Origin: Thermus sediminis
GTDB lineage: Bacteria; Deinococcota; Deinococci; Deinococcales; Thermaceae
Assembly: GCF_003426945.1 (NCBI RefSeq)
Contig: NZ_QURO01000004.1
Span: 62,001 to 126,000, forward strand
Length of the DNA: 64,000 bases
Direction of reading: 5' to 3'
The notes under the pieces are model-generated. The model was not told where the DNA came from. It did not search any database and worked only from the letters and a program-made list of their open reading frames with translations. Positions 42,814 to 51,603 of the stretch are shown here, one piece after another (the first letter of the stretch is position 1; every line of letters begins with the position of its first letter). The translations under genes were made by a program, and so were the position numbers.

Positions 42814-43547
42814 GGGAGGCCCTGGACTGGGTGCGGATCGTCCTAGTGGGGCCCCAGGAGCCCATGAACCTTGGGGCGGTGGCCCGGGCCATGCGCAACT
42901 TCGGCCTTTCCCGCCTCTACGTGGTGAACCCTTCGCCCCGAGTGGGACCGCCTTGGGCCAAGGAGGCCTACTGGCTGGCCGTGCACGCGGAGGAGGTCCT
43001 GGACCGGGCGGTGGTGGTGGGAAGCCTAGGGGAAGCCCTTGCGGATGTGCAGCTGGTGGTGGCCACCACGGGGAGGCCAAGGGAGGTCTATCCGGCTCCC
43101 GTGGTCCCCGCCTCCGAGGTGCCTGGGCACGTCCTTCGGGCGGAGGGAGAGGCGGCCTTGGTCTTCGGCCGGGAGACCTTTGGCCTCACCAATGAGGAGC
43201 TGGAGCTGGCCCACGTGATCGGCACCGTCCTCACCGCCCCGGAGCAGCCTTCCTTGAACCTGGCCCAGGCGGTGGCGATCTTCGCCTACGAGCTTTTCAA
43301 GGCCGTCCAGGGGGGTGCTCGGCCCGCCCGGGAGGAGCTTGCGGAGGTGGCGGCCCTCGAGGCCTTCTTCCAGGACCTGGGGCGCTACCTCCTGGAGATC
43401 GGCTTCACCGATAGGAACCGCTTTCCCTACGCCATGCGCCGCCTGAGGCGCATCTTCCACAAGGCCCGGCTCACCCCGGGGGAGGTGCAGATGTTAAGGG
43501 GCCTCCTTCACCAGAGCCGGTACCAGATGGGGAAGAGGGATGGCTAG
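42810..43547 (+). CDS. trmJ: SpoU/TrmJ family tRNA/rRNA 2'-O-methyltransferase
   Basis: A 245-aa SPOUT methyltransferase. Seen: motif 1 VGPQEPMNLGAVARAMRNFGL, motif 2 LVFGRETFGLTNEELELAH and motif 3 PSLNLAQAVAIFAYELF. A C-terminal helical extension is typical of TrmJ (Nm32 in tRNA). The start TTG 42810 overlaps the preceding stop (TTGA) and has AGGAGG 7 nt upstream, which decides the start against GTG 42831. It overlaps the kinase gene by 8 nt. Confidence 0.82.
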   Translation: MREALDWVRIVLVGPQEPMNLGAVARAMRNFGLSRLYVVNPSPRVGPPWAKEAYWLAVHAEEVLDRAVVVGSLGEALADVQLVVATTGRPREVYPAPVVPASEVPGHVLRAEGEAALVFGRETFGLTNEELELAHVIGTVLTAPEQPSLNLAQAVAIFAYELFKAVQGGARPAREELAEVAALEAFFQDLGRYLLEIGFTDRNRFPYAMRRLRRIFHKARLTPGEVQMLRGLLHQSRYQMGKRDG

Positions 43548-45087
43548 CGAGAACCTGGTCCGCTTGGTGCGCTTAGCCCAAGGCCTCCTGCCCCCGGTCA
43601 TCGCCTTGGTGGTGGTGGTCTACGAGTTGGCCTTCCTGCCCTACCGCCACCAGGACCTCACCCTTTGGTTCCGCCTGGGCTTTTACGGCCTGGTGGGCCC
43701 CTTGGTCACCTACGCCGTCCTGGAGTGGATCGCCCAGGAGGTGGTGGAGAGGGCCCGGGCGGAAAAGGCCCTGGAGGAGGCGAACCGGAGGCTCCTTGCG
43801 GCGGGTAGGGTCTTCCGCGAGGCCCTGGAGAGCGAGAACCTGGAGGAGGCTGTTCACCGGGTAGCCCGGGTCCTGGAGGAGAGCCTGGGCTTCCCCCTGG
43901 CCCTGGAGGTGGAGGGGGTGCGGGCGGGAAGCCCGTGCGAGGGCCTCAGGGTGGATCTTCCCGGGCTTAGGGGCTACCTGGAGGCCTGCGCGCCCCACCC
44001 GGACCGGGGCTCCCTGGAGGTGCTGGCCCACGAGGTGGCGGGGGCCCTCCAGGCGGTGGTGGCCCGGAGCCGGGACCTCCTCACCCTCTACGAGGTGGAC
44101 CAGGCCCTGAAGGCGGAGGCCAACCTGGACCGGCTTTTGGAGGGGCTTTTGGAGCGCATCCGCGCCTGGGCCGAGGCGGAGGGGGTGGGGGTCCTCCTCT
44201 TGGACGAGGAGGGCTTCCTGGCGCCTCGGGTGGTGCGGGAGCTTCCCCTTCCCGGCCACCCCTTCTTACCGGAGGGGCCCTGGAAGATTGCCCTTGAGGA
44301 ACCCATCTTCGTGGCCCCTGAGACCCTGGCCCTGCCCTTGAAGGCCCGCGAGACGGTGGGGGTCTTGGCGGTGAAGGGAGGGGAGCTTTCCCACCGCACC
44401 CCCTTTCTCTCCTTCCTGGCCTCCCAGGTGGCCCTGGCGGTGCGGAACGCCCAGGCCTACCTGCGGGCAGAGGAGCTCGCCATCAACGAGGAGCGCACCC
44501 GCATCGCCCGGGAGATCCACGACGGGCTGGCCCAGAGCCTGGCCTTCATGGCCCTGAAGCTGGACCTGGTGGAGCGCCTTTTGGACAAGGACCAGGAGAC
44601 CGCCTTAAGGGCCCTTCGGGAGGTGAAGGACACCCTAAGGTCCCAGATCCGGGAGGTGCGGCGGAGCATCTTTGCCCTGAGGCCCATCGACCTGGAGCGC
44701 TACGGCTTCCTGGAGTCCTTGCGCCGCTACACCCAGGCCTTCGCCGAGCAGGCGGGGTTTCGGGTGCATCTGGTCCTGCCCAAGGGGGTGGGCCTTTCCC
44801 AGGCCAGCGAGCTCGTTCTCTTCCGGGTCCTTCAGGAGGCCCTCACCAACGCTGCCAAGCACGGCAAGCCCACCCGGGTGGAGGTGGTCTTGGAGCCCAT
44901 GGGGGAGCGGGGGGCAAGGCTTTCGGTGCGGGATAACGGCCGGGGGTTCGTCCACCCCGAGGCCGGGGGCCTAGGAGGTTTCGGCCTCACCCAGATGCGG
45001 GAAAGGGTGGAGGCCCGGGGCGGGCGCTTCCTAGTGCGCTCGGAGCCGGGGAAGGGCACGGAGGTGGTGGCGGAACTGCCCTACTAG
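43540..45087 (+). CDS. GAF-containing sensor histidine kinase (NarL/DesK type)
   Basis: A 515-aa membrane-associated kinase. Two N-terminal hydrophobic segments (LLPPVIALVVVVYELAFL, WFRLGFYGLVGPLVTYAVL) are followed by a coiled coil, a GAF-like region (about 170-310), a HisKA_3 dimerisation motif with the phospho-accepting His (RIAREIHDGLAQSLAFMALK) and a HATPase domain (LQEALTNAAKHGKPT, RDNGRGF, GGFGLTQMRERV). The signal is unknown. No NarL-type response regulator is adjacent, so its partner is elsewhere. ATG 43540 overlaps trmJ. Confidence 0.92.
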   Translation: MASENLVRLVRLAQGLLPPVIALVVVVYELAFLPYRHQDLTLWFRLGFYGLVGPLVTYAVLEWIAQEVVERARAEKALEEANRRLLAAGRVFREALESENLEEAVHRVARVLEESLGFPLALEVEGVRAGSPCEGLRVDLPGLRGYLEACAPHPDRGSLEVLAHEVAGALQAVVARSRDLLTLYEVDQALKAEANLDRLLEGLLERIRAWAEAEGVGVLLLDEEGFLAPRVVRELPLPGHPFLPEGPWKIALEEPIFVAPETLALPLKARETVGVLAVKGGELSHRTPFLSFLASQVALAVRNAQAYLRAEELAINEERTRIAREIHDGLAQSLAFMALKLDLVERLLDKDQETALRALREVKDTLRSQIREVRRSIFALRPIDLERYGFLESLRRYTQAFAEQAGFRVHLVLPKGVGLSQASELVLFRVLQEALTNAAKHGKPTRVEVVLEPMGERGARLSVRDNGRGFVHPEAGGLGGFGLTQMRERVEARGGRFLVRSEPGKGTEVVAELPY

Positions 45088-45104
45088 GCGGGTATCATGG
45101 GGGC

Positions 45105-45590
45105 ATGGAGCGCCCGATGCGCGTGCTTTTCGTCTGCTTGGGCAACATCTGCCGAAGCCCCCTGGCGGAAGGGGCCTTCCGCAAGCTGCTGAGGGAGAGG
45201 GGCCTCGAGGCCCACTTTGAGGTGGACTCCGCGGGCACCGGGGCCTGGCACGCCGGGGAGCCCATGGACGGGAGGGCCAGGCGGGTCCTGGAGGAGGAGG
45301 GGGCCTATTTCCCCCACGTGGCCCGGTCCATGACCCGGGAGGATGCCCGCCACTACGACCACATCCTGGTCATGGACCGGGAAAACCTTAGGGAGGTCCT
45401 CCGCCGCTTCCCCGAGGCCCAGGGGAAGGCCCGCCTCCTCCTGGACTACCTGGGAGGGGGGGAGGTGCCCGACCCCTACTACGGGGACCTCCAGGACTGC
45501 CGGGAGGTCTACTGGACCGTGGAGGCCGCCTGTAGGGCCTTCTTGGAAAGGCATGGACCCCCTGTCCCTCTTGAGGAAGGCAGGGCTTGA
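45105..45590 (+). CDS. Low-molecular-weight phosphatase (LMW-PTP family)
   Basis: A 161-aa cysteine phosphatase. P-loop CLGNICRS with nucleophile Cys11 and Arg17; general-acid Asp in EVPDPYYGDLQD. Family members dephosphorylate phosphotyrosine, but homologues next to fructosamine-kinase genes act on protein-bound ribulosamine-5-phosphate. This gene overlaps such a kinase by 38 nt, so a deglycation role is plausible. TATCAT lies 6 nt before ATG 45105, supporting that start over ATG 45117. Confidence 0.9.
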   Translation: MERPMRVLFVCLGNICRSPLAEGAFRKLLRERGLEAHFEVDSAGTGAWHAGEPMDGRARRVLEEEGAYFPHVARSMTREDARHYDHILVMDRENLREVLRRFPEAQGKARLLLDYLGGGEVPDPYYGDLQDCREVYWTVEAACRAFLERHGPPVPLEEGRA

Positions 45591-46341
45591 GGCCAAGGGG
45601 TTTCCTGCGCCCCTCCACGGGGGAGATATCTCCCGGGTCTTTCGGGTGGGGCCTTATGTGGTGAAGGTTGCGGACCACCCCCCTCCCGGCCTCTTCCTGG
45701 CGGAGGCCAAAGGGCTTAGGGCCCTGGAGGAGAGGGGGGTGCGGGTGCCCCGGGTCCACTGGTGGGGGGAGGAGGGGATCGTCCTGGAATACCTGCCCCC
45801 CGGGCGGGAGGACTGGGAGGGCCTGGCCCTGATGCTGGCCTGTCTACACCGGAGGCAGGAGGAGACGTATTGGGCCGAGGCAGGCTTCTTGGGCACCTTT
45901 CCCCTGCCGGGGCGGAAAGGGGGGGAGTGGACCGAGTTCTTCTTCTCAAGGTGCGTGGAGCCCCTGCTCAGGGCCACCTGGAGCCAGCTGGGGGAGCTTG
46001 GCCCCCGGGTGGAGGCCCTTTACCGGAGGCCCCTCCCGGCAGAAGGCCCCACCCCCCTTCATGGGGACCTGTGGCGCGGGAACGTGCACTTCGCCCAAGG
46101 GGGCCCCGCCCTCCTGGACCCCTCCTTCTTTGCAGGGGAGCGGGGGGTGGACCTGGCCATGATGCGCCTCTTTGGGGGCTTCCCCGGGGCCTTCTGGGGG
46201 GCCTACCAGGAGCTTTACCCCGTTCCCGAGGAGGTGGAAAGGGCCCTTTCCCGCTACCAGGTCTACTACCTCCTGGCCCATGTACACCTCTTTGGGCAAG
46301 GGTATCTGGGAGCCCTATGGAGGGCGATTTCCGCCTCTTAG
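45553..46341 (+). CDS. Fructosamine/ribulosamine 3-kinase family protein
   Basis: A 262-aa kinase of the fructosamine-3-kinase (aminoglycoside phosphotransferase-like) fold. Seen: GGDISRVFRVGPYVVKVAD (N-lobe lysine), EYLPPG hinge, catalytic LHGDLWRGNVHF and metal-binding LLDPSFFAGERGVDLAMMRL. Such kinases phosphorylate sugar adducts on protein lysines so that they fall off, a repair of glycation. ATG 45553 lies inside the phosphatase gene (38-nt overlap). It overlaps the DUF4388 gene by 25 nt. Confidence 0.88.
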   Translation: MDPLSLLRKAGLEAKGFPAPLHGGDISRVFRVGPYVVKVADHPPPGLFLAEAKGLRALEERGVRVPRVHWWGEEGIVLEYLPPGREDWEGLALMLACLHRRQEETYWAEAGFLGTFPLPGRKGGEWTEFFFSRCVEPLLRATWSQLGELGPRVEALYRRPLPAEGPTPLHGDLWRGNVHFAQGGPALLDPSFFAGERGVDLAMMRLFGGFPGAFWGAYQELYPVPEEVERALSRYQVYYLLAHVHLFGQGYLGALWRAISAS

Positions 46342-47060
46342 GACCCATTGACCTCCTGCAGCTTCTGGCCCAGGGGAGGAGGACGGGGGTCTTCCTGGTG
46401 GAAGGGGGCGAGGTGTTTCTGGAGGGGGGAAGGCCGGTCCACGCCTCCTACCGGGGAAAGGTGGGCAAGGAAGCCCTCTTAGAGGTGCTGGCGCTCAAGG
46501 AAGGGCGTTTTCGCTTCGTCCTGGGGGAAAGGGCGCCCCTCACCTCCCTCCAAGGGGTGTTGGAGGCCTACCTCCTCGAGGCCCTCCGCCTCCTGGACGA
46601 GGGGGTGGCGGTGGGGCCCTTTGACCTGGTGCGCCCCGCGCCCAAGGCCAGAGGGGCCACCCTGGAACCCCAGGACCACGCCCTCCTCTTGGCCCTGGGG
46701 GAGGGAAGAAGCCCCCTGGACCTCCTGCCGGCCAAAGGCCTTTCCCTAAAGGAGGTCCTGAAGCGGTTGGGGCACCTGGCCCGCCTGCGCTTGGTGGAGG
46801 TCCATCCCCGCATTCCCCACGCCGCCCGCCTGCGGGTGGCCTTGGGGGGGCGGGGAGCCCAGGTGGAGGCCCTTCTCCTCTCCGCCTGGCGGGCCCACTA
46901 CGGGAGGTTCGCCCGGGTAAAGGTCCGGGGGAAGGGGGAGGCCGCCTTGAGCGTGGAGGGGGTGGAGGGGCTAGGGGTGGAGCTTCGCCTGGCCCCGGAG
47001 CACCTCCTCTTCCTGGGCCTGAGGGTGGGGGAGGAGGTGCTAGTCTGGCCCGAGGTCTGA
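46317..47060 (+). CDS. DUF4388 (PATAN-like) domain protein
   Basis: A 247-aa protein. Residues 1-90 form the DUF4388/PATAN-type domain (LLGPIDLLQLLAQGRRTGVFL, GEVFLEGGRPVHASYRGKVG, ALLEVLALKEGRFRF), often found in two-component or gliding/polarity systems. The rest includes a possible winged-helix-like region (DHALLLALGEGRSPLDLLP) and a C-terminal beta part. Function is unknown. ATG 46317 overlaps the kinase gene by 25 nt, so the three genes from 45105 are co-expressed. Confidence 0.72.
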   Translation: MEGDFRLLGPIDLLQLLAQGRRTGVFLVEGGEVFLEGGRPVHASYRGKVGKEALLEVLALKEGRFRFVLGERAPLTSLQGVLEAYLLEALRLLDEGVAVGPFDLVRPAPKARGATLEPQDHALLLALGEGRSPLDLLPAKGLSLKEVLKRLGHLARLRLVEVHPRIPHAARLRVALGGRGAQVEALLLSAWRAHYGRFARVKVRGKGEAALSVEGVEGLGVELRLAPEHLLFLGLRVGEEVLVWPEV

Positions 47061-47063
47061 ATA

Positions 47064-47091
47064 CCCCACCGTGGCGGCAGCCACGGTGGGG
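47064..47091 (+). terminator. Hairpin after the DUF4388 gene
   Basis: CCCCACCGTGG (47064-47074) pairs perfectly with CCACGGTGGGG (47081-47091) around CGGCAG. No T run follows, so it may be a weak terminator or a processing site. It ends the 45105-47060 cluster. Confidence 0.5.
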
Positions 47092-47165
47092 GCCCCAGGG
47101 AAAACCCCACCTCCCGCTAAGCCGAACCCTTCCGGCCACAAGGTCCTCGTGCGAGGGCGTGGGTG

Positions 47166-47171
47166 TATACT
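47166..47171 (+). promoter_or_regulatory. -10 element of psuG
   Basis: TATACT, then 7 nt, then ATG 47179: a leaderless-type promoter. Confidence 0.6.
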
Positions 47172-47178
47172 TGGGCCG

Positions 47179-48024
47179 ATGCCGGAAGCCTCCGTGGCCC
47201 TGGAGTCCGCGGTCCTCACCCACGGTCTGCCCTACCCCTTGAGCCTGCGCACCGCCTTGGCCCTGGAGGAGGTGGTGCGGGCCGAGGGGGCCGTGCCCAA
47301 GACCATCGCCTTGGTCCGGGGGGAGGTGCGGGTGGGCCTCACCCCGGAGGAGATGGAGGCCCTGGCCCAAGGTGGGGCGGACAAGGCCAGCCTCTGGAAC
47401 CTGGCGGCCCTCCTGGCCCAGGGGAGGAGCGCCGGGACCACGGTGGCGGCCACCGCCCACCTGGCCCACCTTCATGGGATCAGGGTCTTCGCCACCGGGG
47501 GCATCGGCGGGGTCCACCCCGAGCCCTATGACGAGAGCGCCGACCTCCTCGCCCTCGCCCGCACCCCCATCCTGGTGGTCTCCTCGGGCCCCAAGGCCAT
47601 CCTGGACCTGGGCGCCACCCTGGAAAGGCTGGAGACCCTGGGGGTGGCCCTGGTGGGCTACCGCACGGACCGCCTCCCCGCCTTCTATGCCCCTTCCTCC
47701 CCCTACCCCGTGCCCGCCCGGGTGGAGACCCCCCTCGAGGCCGCCCAGGTCCTCCGGAGGGCCCGGGAACTGGGCCTGGGGGCGGTCCTCCTGGTGAACC
47801 CCGTCTCCCAGGGCCTTCCCTACGAAGAGGTGGCCCGCATGGTGGAGGAGGCGAACCGCCAGGCGGCCCGGGAGGGCGTCCACGGCAAGGCCCTCACCCC
47901 CTATCTCCTCCGGAGGCTTTCGGAGCTCTCAGAGGGGGAGACGGACCGGGTGAACGGGAGGCTCCTCCTGGAAAACGCCCGCCTGGCGGCCCAGGTGGCC
48001 TTGGCCCTGGCCGGGCTAGAATAG
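47179..48024 (+). CDS. psuG: Pseudouridine-5'-phosphate glycosidase
   Basis: Cleaves pseudouridine-5'-phosphate to uracil and ribose-5-phosphate (reversible). The 281-aa protein shows the family landmarks: VALESAVLTHGLPYP, GAVPKTIALVRGEVRVGL, KASLWNLAALLAQGRSAGTT, FATGGIGGVHPE, DESADLLALARTPI and VLLVNPVSQGLP. The lysine in ADKAS is the expected catalytic Schiff-base residue. No pseudouridine kinase gene is adjacent. Confidence 0.93.
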   Translation: MPEASVALESAVLTHGLPYPLSLRTALALEEVVRAEGAVPKTIALVRGEVRVGLTPEEMEALAQGGADKASLWNLAALLAQGRSAGTTVAATAHLAHLHGIRVFATGGIGGVHPEPYDESADLLALARTPILVVSSGPKAILDLGATLERLETLGVALVGYRTDRLPAFYAPSSPYPVPARVETPLEAAQVLRRARELGLGAVLLVNPVSQGLPYEEVARMVEEANRQAAREGVHGKALTPYLLRRLSELSEGETDRVNGRLLLENARLAAQVALALAGLE

Positions 48025-48028
48025 CCTT

Positions 48029-48904
48029 GTGTGCGAGCTAGGGGAGAGGCTTAGGCGGGCCAGGGAGGAGAAGGGGCTCTCCCTGAAGGAGGCTGCCTCC
48101 CGGCTAGCCCTAAAGGTCGGTATCCTCGAGGCCCTGGAGGCCTGCCGCTTTGAGGACCTCCCCGAGCCCCCCCTGGCCCGGGGCTACCTGCGCCGCTACG
48201 CCCTCCTCCTGGGTTTGGACCCCGAGCCCCTCCTGGCCCTTTACCCCGGTGCGCCCACCCCGCCCCCTGTCCCCTCTCCCGAAAGGCCCCGGCGGGGCCG
48301 CCTTCCCTTGGGGTTTCTCCTCGCCTTCCTGCTCCTTCCCTTCCTGGGTTATGGGGGCTACCTCCTCTTGAGGCCAAGCCCTGGCCAGGTAGTGGAGGTG
48401 GCCCCAGAACCCCCCCCCAAGCCCCCCGAGCGCCACCCCTTGCGGGTGGTCTCCGAGCCGCCGGGAGCCCGGATCTACCTGGACGGCTTCTACCTGGGCC
48501 AGACCCCCTTGCAGAGCCCGCCTTTGGAAGGGGGGAGGCGCCTGTTACGCCTGGAACTCTCGGGCTATGAGCCCCTGGAGGAGGAGGTCCTCCTGGACAA
48601 ACCCCTCGCCCTCACCTACCGGCTGAGGCCCCTTCCCCAGCCCTCCCCCGCGTCCGAGGCCCCTTCTCCCGCTGGGCAGACGGGCAAGCTGGTCCTCAGG
48701 CTCGAGGGCCGGAGCTGGCTCAGGGTGATCCAGGGGGAAAGGCGCCTTTACGAGGGGATCCCTGAGGTGGGGGCGGAGCTCGCCTTTGACCTGCCCGTGG
48801 AGGTGCGGGCCGGGAACCCCGGGGCGGTGCGGGTCATCCTCGAGGGGAGGGACCAAGGCCTCTTCGGCGAGCCCGGCAGGCCCCTCACCCGAAGCTTCCC
48901 CTAA
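48029..48904 (+). CDS. RodZ-like protein: HTH, membrane helix, PEGA and C-terminal domain
   Basis: A 291-aa bitopic protein. The N-terminal HTH_25-type domain ([39 protein letters not shown]) is that of RodZ. A Pro-rich linker and one helix ([20 protein letters not shown]) follow, then an external PEGA domain ([19 protein letters not shown]) and a C-terminal DUF4115-like part ([18 protein letters not shown]). The PEGA insertion is unusual for RodZ. It may link cytoskeleton and envelope, as RodZ does with MreB. TAGAAT lies 6 nt before GTG 48029 (leaderless). Confidence 0.78.
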   Translation: MCELGERLRRAREEKGLSLKEAASRLALKVGILEALEACRFEDLPEPPLARGYLRRYALLLGLDPEPLLALYPGAPTPPPVPSPERPRRGRLPLGFLLAFLLLPFLGYGGYLLLRPSPGQVVEVAPEPPPKPPERHPLRVVSEPPGARIYLDGFYLGQTPLQSPPLEGGRRLLRLELSGYEPLEEEVLLDKPLALTYRLRPLPQPSPASEAPSPAGQTGKLVLRLEGRSWLRVIQGERRLYEGIPEVGAELAFDLPVEVRAGNPGAVRVILEGRDQGLFGEPGRPLTRSFP

Positions 48905-48908
48905 GGGG

Positions 48909-48943
48909 TATACTCTTTCCCCGTTGGGACTCCGGTCCCGGGA
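48909..48943 (+). promoter_or_regulatory. rimO promoter and leader
   Basis: TATACT at 48909-48914, then a short leader containing a GGGAC-TCCG-GTCCC hairpin (48926-48939) directly before the Shine-Dalgarno GGGAGG and ATG 48949. Confidence 0.5.
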
Positions 48944-48948
48944 GGCCT

Positions 48949-50253
48949 ATGGCGAAGATCGGCTTTGTCAGCCTGGGATGTCCCAAGGCCCTGGTGGATT
49001 CCGAGCAGATCCTCTCCCGCCTCAGGGCCCTGGGCTACGAGACCGTCCCCACTTACGGGGAGGCGGAGCTCGTGATCGTCAACACCTGCGGCTTCATCAC
49101 CCCGGCGGTGGAGGAGAGCCTAAGCGCCATCGGGGAGGCCTTGAGGGAGAACGGGAAGGTGGTGGTTACCGGGTGCCTGGGGGCCAGGCCCGAGGTCATC
49201 AAGGAAAACCATCCCGCCGTGCTGGCGGTGACGGGACCCGGGGAGGTGGAGCGGGTGCTGGAGGCGGTCCAGAGGGTTCTCCCCGCCCCCCGGGACCCCT
49301 TCTTGGACCTCGTCCCGCCCCAGGTGAAGCTCACCCCCCGCCACTACGCCTACATAAAGCTCTCGGAGGGGTGCGACCACCGTTGTAGCTTCTGCATCAT
49401 CCCCAAGCTCCGCGGAGGCTTGCGTTCCCGGGACGCCGCCCAGGTCCTCGCCGAGGCCAGGAGGCTCGTGGCCACGGGCACCCAGGAGCTCCTCCTCATC
49501 GCCCAGGACCTCTCCGCCTACGGGGTGGACCTGGGCCACCGGGAGAGCCTCTACGGGGACCGGCGGGTCCGGGCCCACCTCAAGGACCTCCTGGAGAACC
49601 TGGCGGAGCTTGGGGTCTGGATCCGCCTCCACTACGTCTACCCCTACCCCCACGTGGCCCAGCTCCTCCCCCTGATGGCCCAGGGGAAGGTCCTCCCCTA
49701 CCTGGACGTCCCCCTGCAACACGCCTCGGAGAGGATCCTCCGCCTCATGCGCCGCCCCGGAGGGTACGAGAGCCACCTCAAGACCCTGAGGGCCTGGCGG
49801 GAGGTGGTGCCGGAGCTCGCCCTCCGTTCCACCTTCATCGTGGGCTTTCCTGGGGAGACGGAGGAGGACTTCCGGCTCCTTCTGGGGTTTTTGGAGGAGG
49901 CGCGGCTGGACCGGGTGGGGGCCTTCGCCTACTCCCCGGTGGAGGGGGCGGAGGCCAACCTCCTCCCCGACCCCATCCCCGAGGAGGTCAAGGCGGAGCG
50001 CCTGGCGAGGCTGATGGAGGTCCAGTCCAGGGTGAGCCTTGAGAAAAACCGGGGCTTCGTGGGCCGCACCCTCGAGGTCCTGGTGGACGACCTCCCCGAG
50101 CCGGGCTTGGCGGTGGGCCGGTCCTACCGGGACTCCCCCGGGATAGACGGGGTGGTCTACGTGAGGACCGACGGCACCGTGCGGGTGGGGGAGAGGATAC
50201 GGGCGCGCATCACCCGGGCGGACACCCACGACCTCTTCGGAGTCCAGGTTTAG
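48949..50253 (+). CDS. rimO: Ribosomal protein S12 methylthiotransferase RimO
   Basis: Radical-SAM enzyme adding a methylthio group to Asp of S12. The 434-aa protein has an N-terminal UPF0004 domain ([41 protein letters not shown]), the radical-SAM CxxxCxxC in [19 protein letters not shown], and a C-terminal TRAM domain ([15 protein letters not shown] onward). SLGCPKxxVDSE is diagnostic for RimO as against MiaB. Start ATG 48949 follows GGGAGG. Confidence 0.95.
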   Translation: MAKIGFVSLGCPKALVDSEQILSRLRALGYETVPTYGEAELVIVNTCGFITPAVEESLSAIGEALRENGKVVVTGCLGARPEVIKENHPAVLAVTGPGEVERVLEAVQRVLPAPRDPFLDLVPPQVKLTPRHYAYIKLSEGCDHRCSFCIIPKLRGGLRSRDAAQVLAEARRLVATGTQELLLIAQDLSAYGVDLGHRESLYGDRRVRAHLKDLLENLAELGVWIRLHYVYPYPHVAQLLPLMAQGKVLPYLDVPLQHASERILRLMRRPGGYESHLKTLRAWREVVPELALRSTFIVGFPGETEEDFRLLLGFLEEARLDRVGAFAYSPVEGAEANLLPDPIPEEVKAERLARLMEVQSRVSLEKNRGFVGRTLEVLVDDLPEPGLAVGRSYRDSPGIDGVVYVRTDGTVRVGERIRARITRADTHDLFGVQV

Positions 50254-50265
50254 GATAGGGGCGGT

Positions 50266-51603
50266 ATGTACATCGTCATCGCCGGGGGCGGAGAGGTGGG
50301 CGGGGAGCTGGCCCGAACCCTGGAAAGAGCCCACGAGGTGGTGGTCATTGACCGCAACCCCCAGGCCCGGGAGCGCTTGGCCTCCTTGGACGTGAAGGTG
50401 GTGGTGGGGGGGGCCACGGACCCCGATGCCCTTAGGGAGGCGGGGGTGGACCGGGCGGACCTCTTCATCGCTAGCACCAACTCCGACGAGGTCAACCTCC
50501 TGGCCTCCCTTCTGGCCAAGGGCCTGGGGGCCAGGCAGGTCCTCTGCTTTGTGGGCAAGGGGGGGTACGTGGACGTCCTGGCCGACCCCAGGACGGCGGA
50601 GATCCTGGGCACCCGCATTGACAAGGTCCTCTGGCCGCAACGGGCCATGGCCCGGGAGATCGTGGAGGTGATCCTGGTGCCCGAAGCCGTGGACGTGGAG
50701 ATTCTGGCCGAAGGGCGCCTTCGCTTCGCGGAGTACCGGGTGAAGGAAGGGGGGCCTTACGCCCGCCGCCTCCTCGCCGAGCTCACCTGGCCGGAGGGGG
50801 TTTTGGTGGTGGGGGTGGTGCGGGACGGGATCTTTTTGGGCTTTGCCCACCCCGATTTCCCCGAGCTGGTCCTGGAGCCTGGGGACAAGCTCCTCTTCAC
50901 CACCACGGCCAGAGCCTTCGCCGAGTTGGAGGCCTGCTTCACCGTGGGGCGGGGGGTGCGCCGGGTGATGATCCTGGGAGGGGGTAACGTGGGCCTTATG
51001 GTGGCCCAGGAGCTCCTTAGGCGGCGGGTGGAAGTGGTGGTCGTTGAGTCCAACCGTGTGCGCTGCGAGTGGCTTTCCCAGGAGCTCCCCCAGGCCCTGG
51101 TCATCCATGGGGACGGCACGGACATAGAGCTGTTGGAGGCGGAGGGTGTAAGGGAAACGGACGTGGTGGTGGCCGTCACCGACAACGATGAGAAGAACCT
51201 TCTCGCCTCCCTCCTGGCCAAAAGGCTGGGGGTGAGCAAGGTCATCACCCGGGTCTCCCGTTCGGAGACCCGCAGGCTCTTTGAGCAGGTGGGCATAGAC
51301 CTGGCCCTGGCCCCGAGGCAGGCGGCGGTGCGCTCGGTCTTGGACTTCCTGGGCCCGGAGAACGTGGAGCACGTGTCCACTATGGAAGAGAACATCGAGC
51401 TCTTGGAGGTTGAGCTTCCCCAGGAGTTCCGGGCCAGGCCCCTCAAGGCCCTGGCCCTGCCCGAGATCGTGCCCATCGCCTTGGAGCGGGACCACCGGGT
51501 CATGCTCTACCGGGAGCCCCTCGAGGCCCTCCCCGGGGACCGGCTCTTCCTGGTGGCGGCCCGGGAGGTGGCGGATGAAGCCCTGGCCAAGGTCCTCGGC
51601 TAG
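50266..51603 (+). CDS. trkA: Trk potassium uptake system peripheral protein TrkA
   Basis: A 445-aa cytoplasmic nucleotide-binding regulator of TrkH. Two RCK domains are seen: YIVIAGGGEVGGELARTLE with VVGGATDPDALREAGVDRAD in the first, and RRVMILGGGNVGLMVAQELL with GDGTDIELLEAEG in the second. TAGGAT lies 9 nt before ATG 50266. The stop codon overlaps trkH, which starts inside its 3' end. Confidence 0.95.
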   Translation: MYIVIAGGGEVGGELARTLERAHEVVVIDRNPQARERLASLDVKVVVGGATDPDALREAGVDRADLFIASTNSDEVNLLASLLAKGLGARQVLCFVGKGGYVDVLADPRTAEILGTRIDKVLWPQRAMAREIVEVILVPEAVDVEILAEGRLRFAEYRVKEGGPYARRLLAELTWPEGVLVVGVVRDGIFLGFAHPDFPELVLEPGDKLLFTTTARAFAELEACFTVGRGVRRVMILGGGNVGLMVAQELLRRRVEVVVVESNRVRCEWLSQELPQALVIHGDGTDIELLEAEGVRETDVVVAVTDNDEKNLLASLLAKRLGVSKVITRVSRSETRRLFEQVGIDLALAPRQAAVRSVLDFLGPENVEHVSTMEENIELLEVELPQEFRARPLKALALPEIVPIALERDHRVMLYREPLEALPGDRLFLVAAREVADEALAKVLG

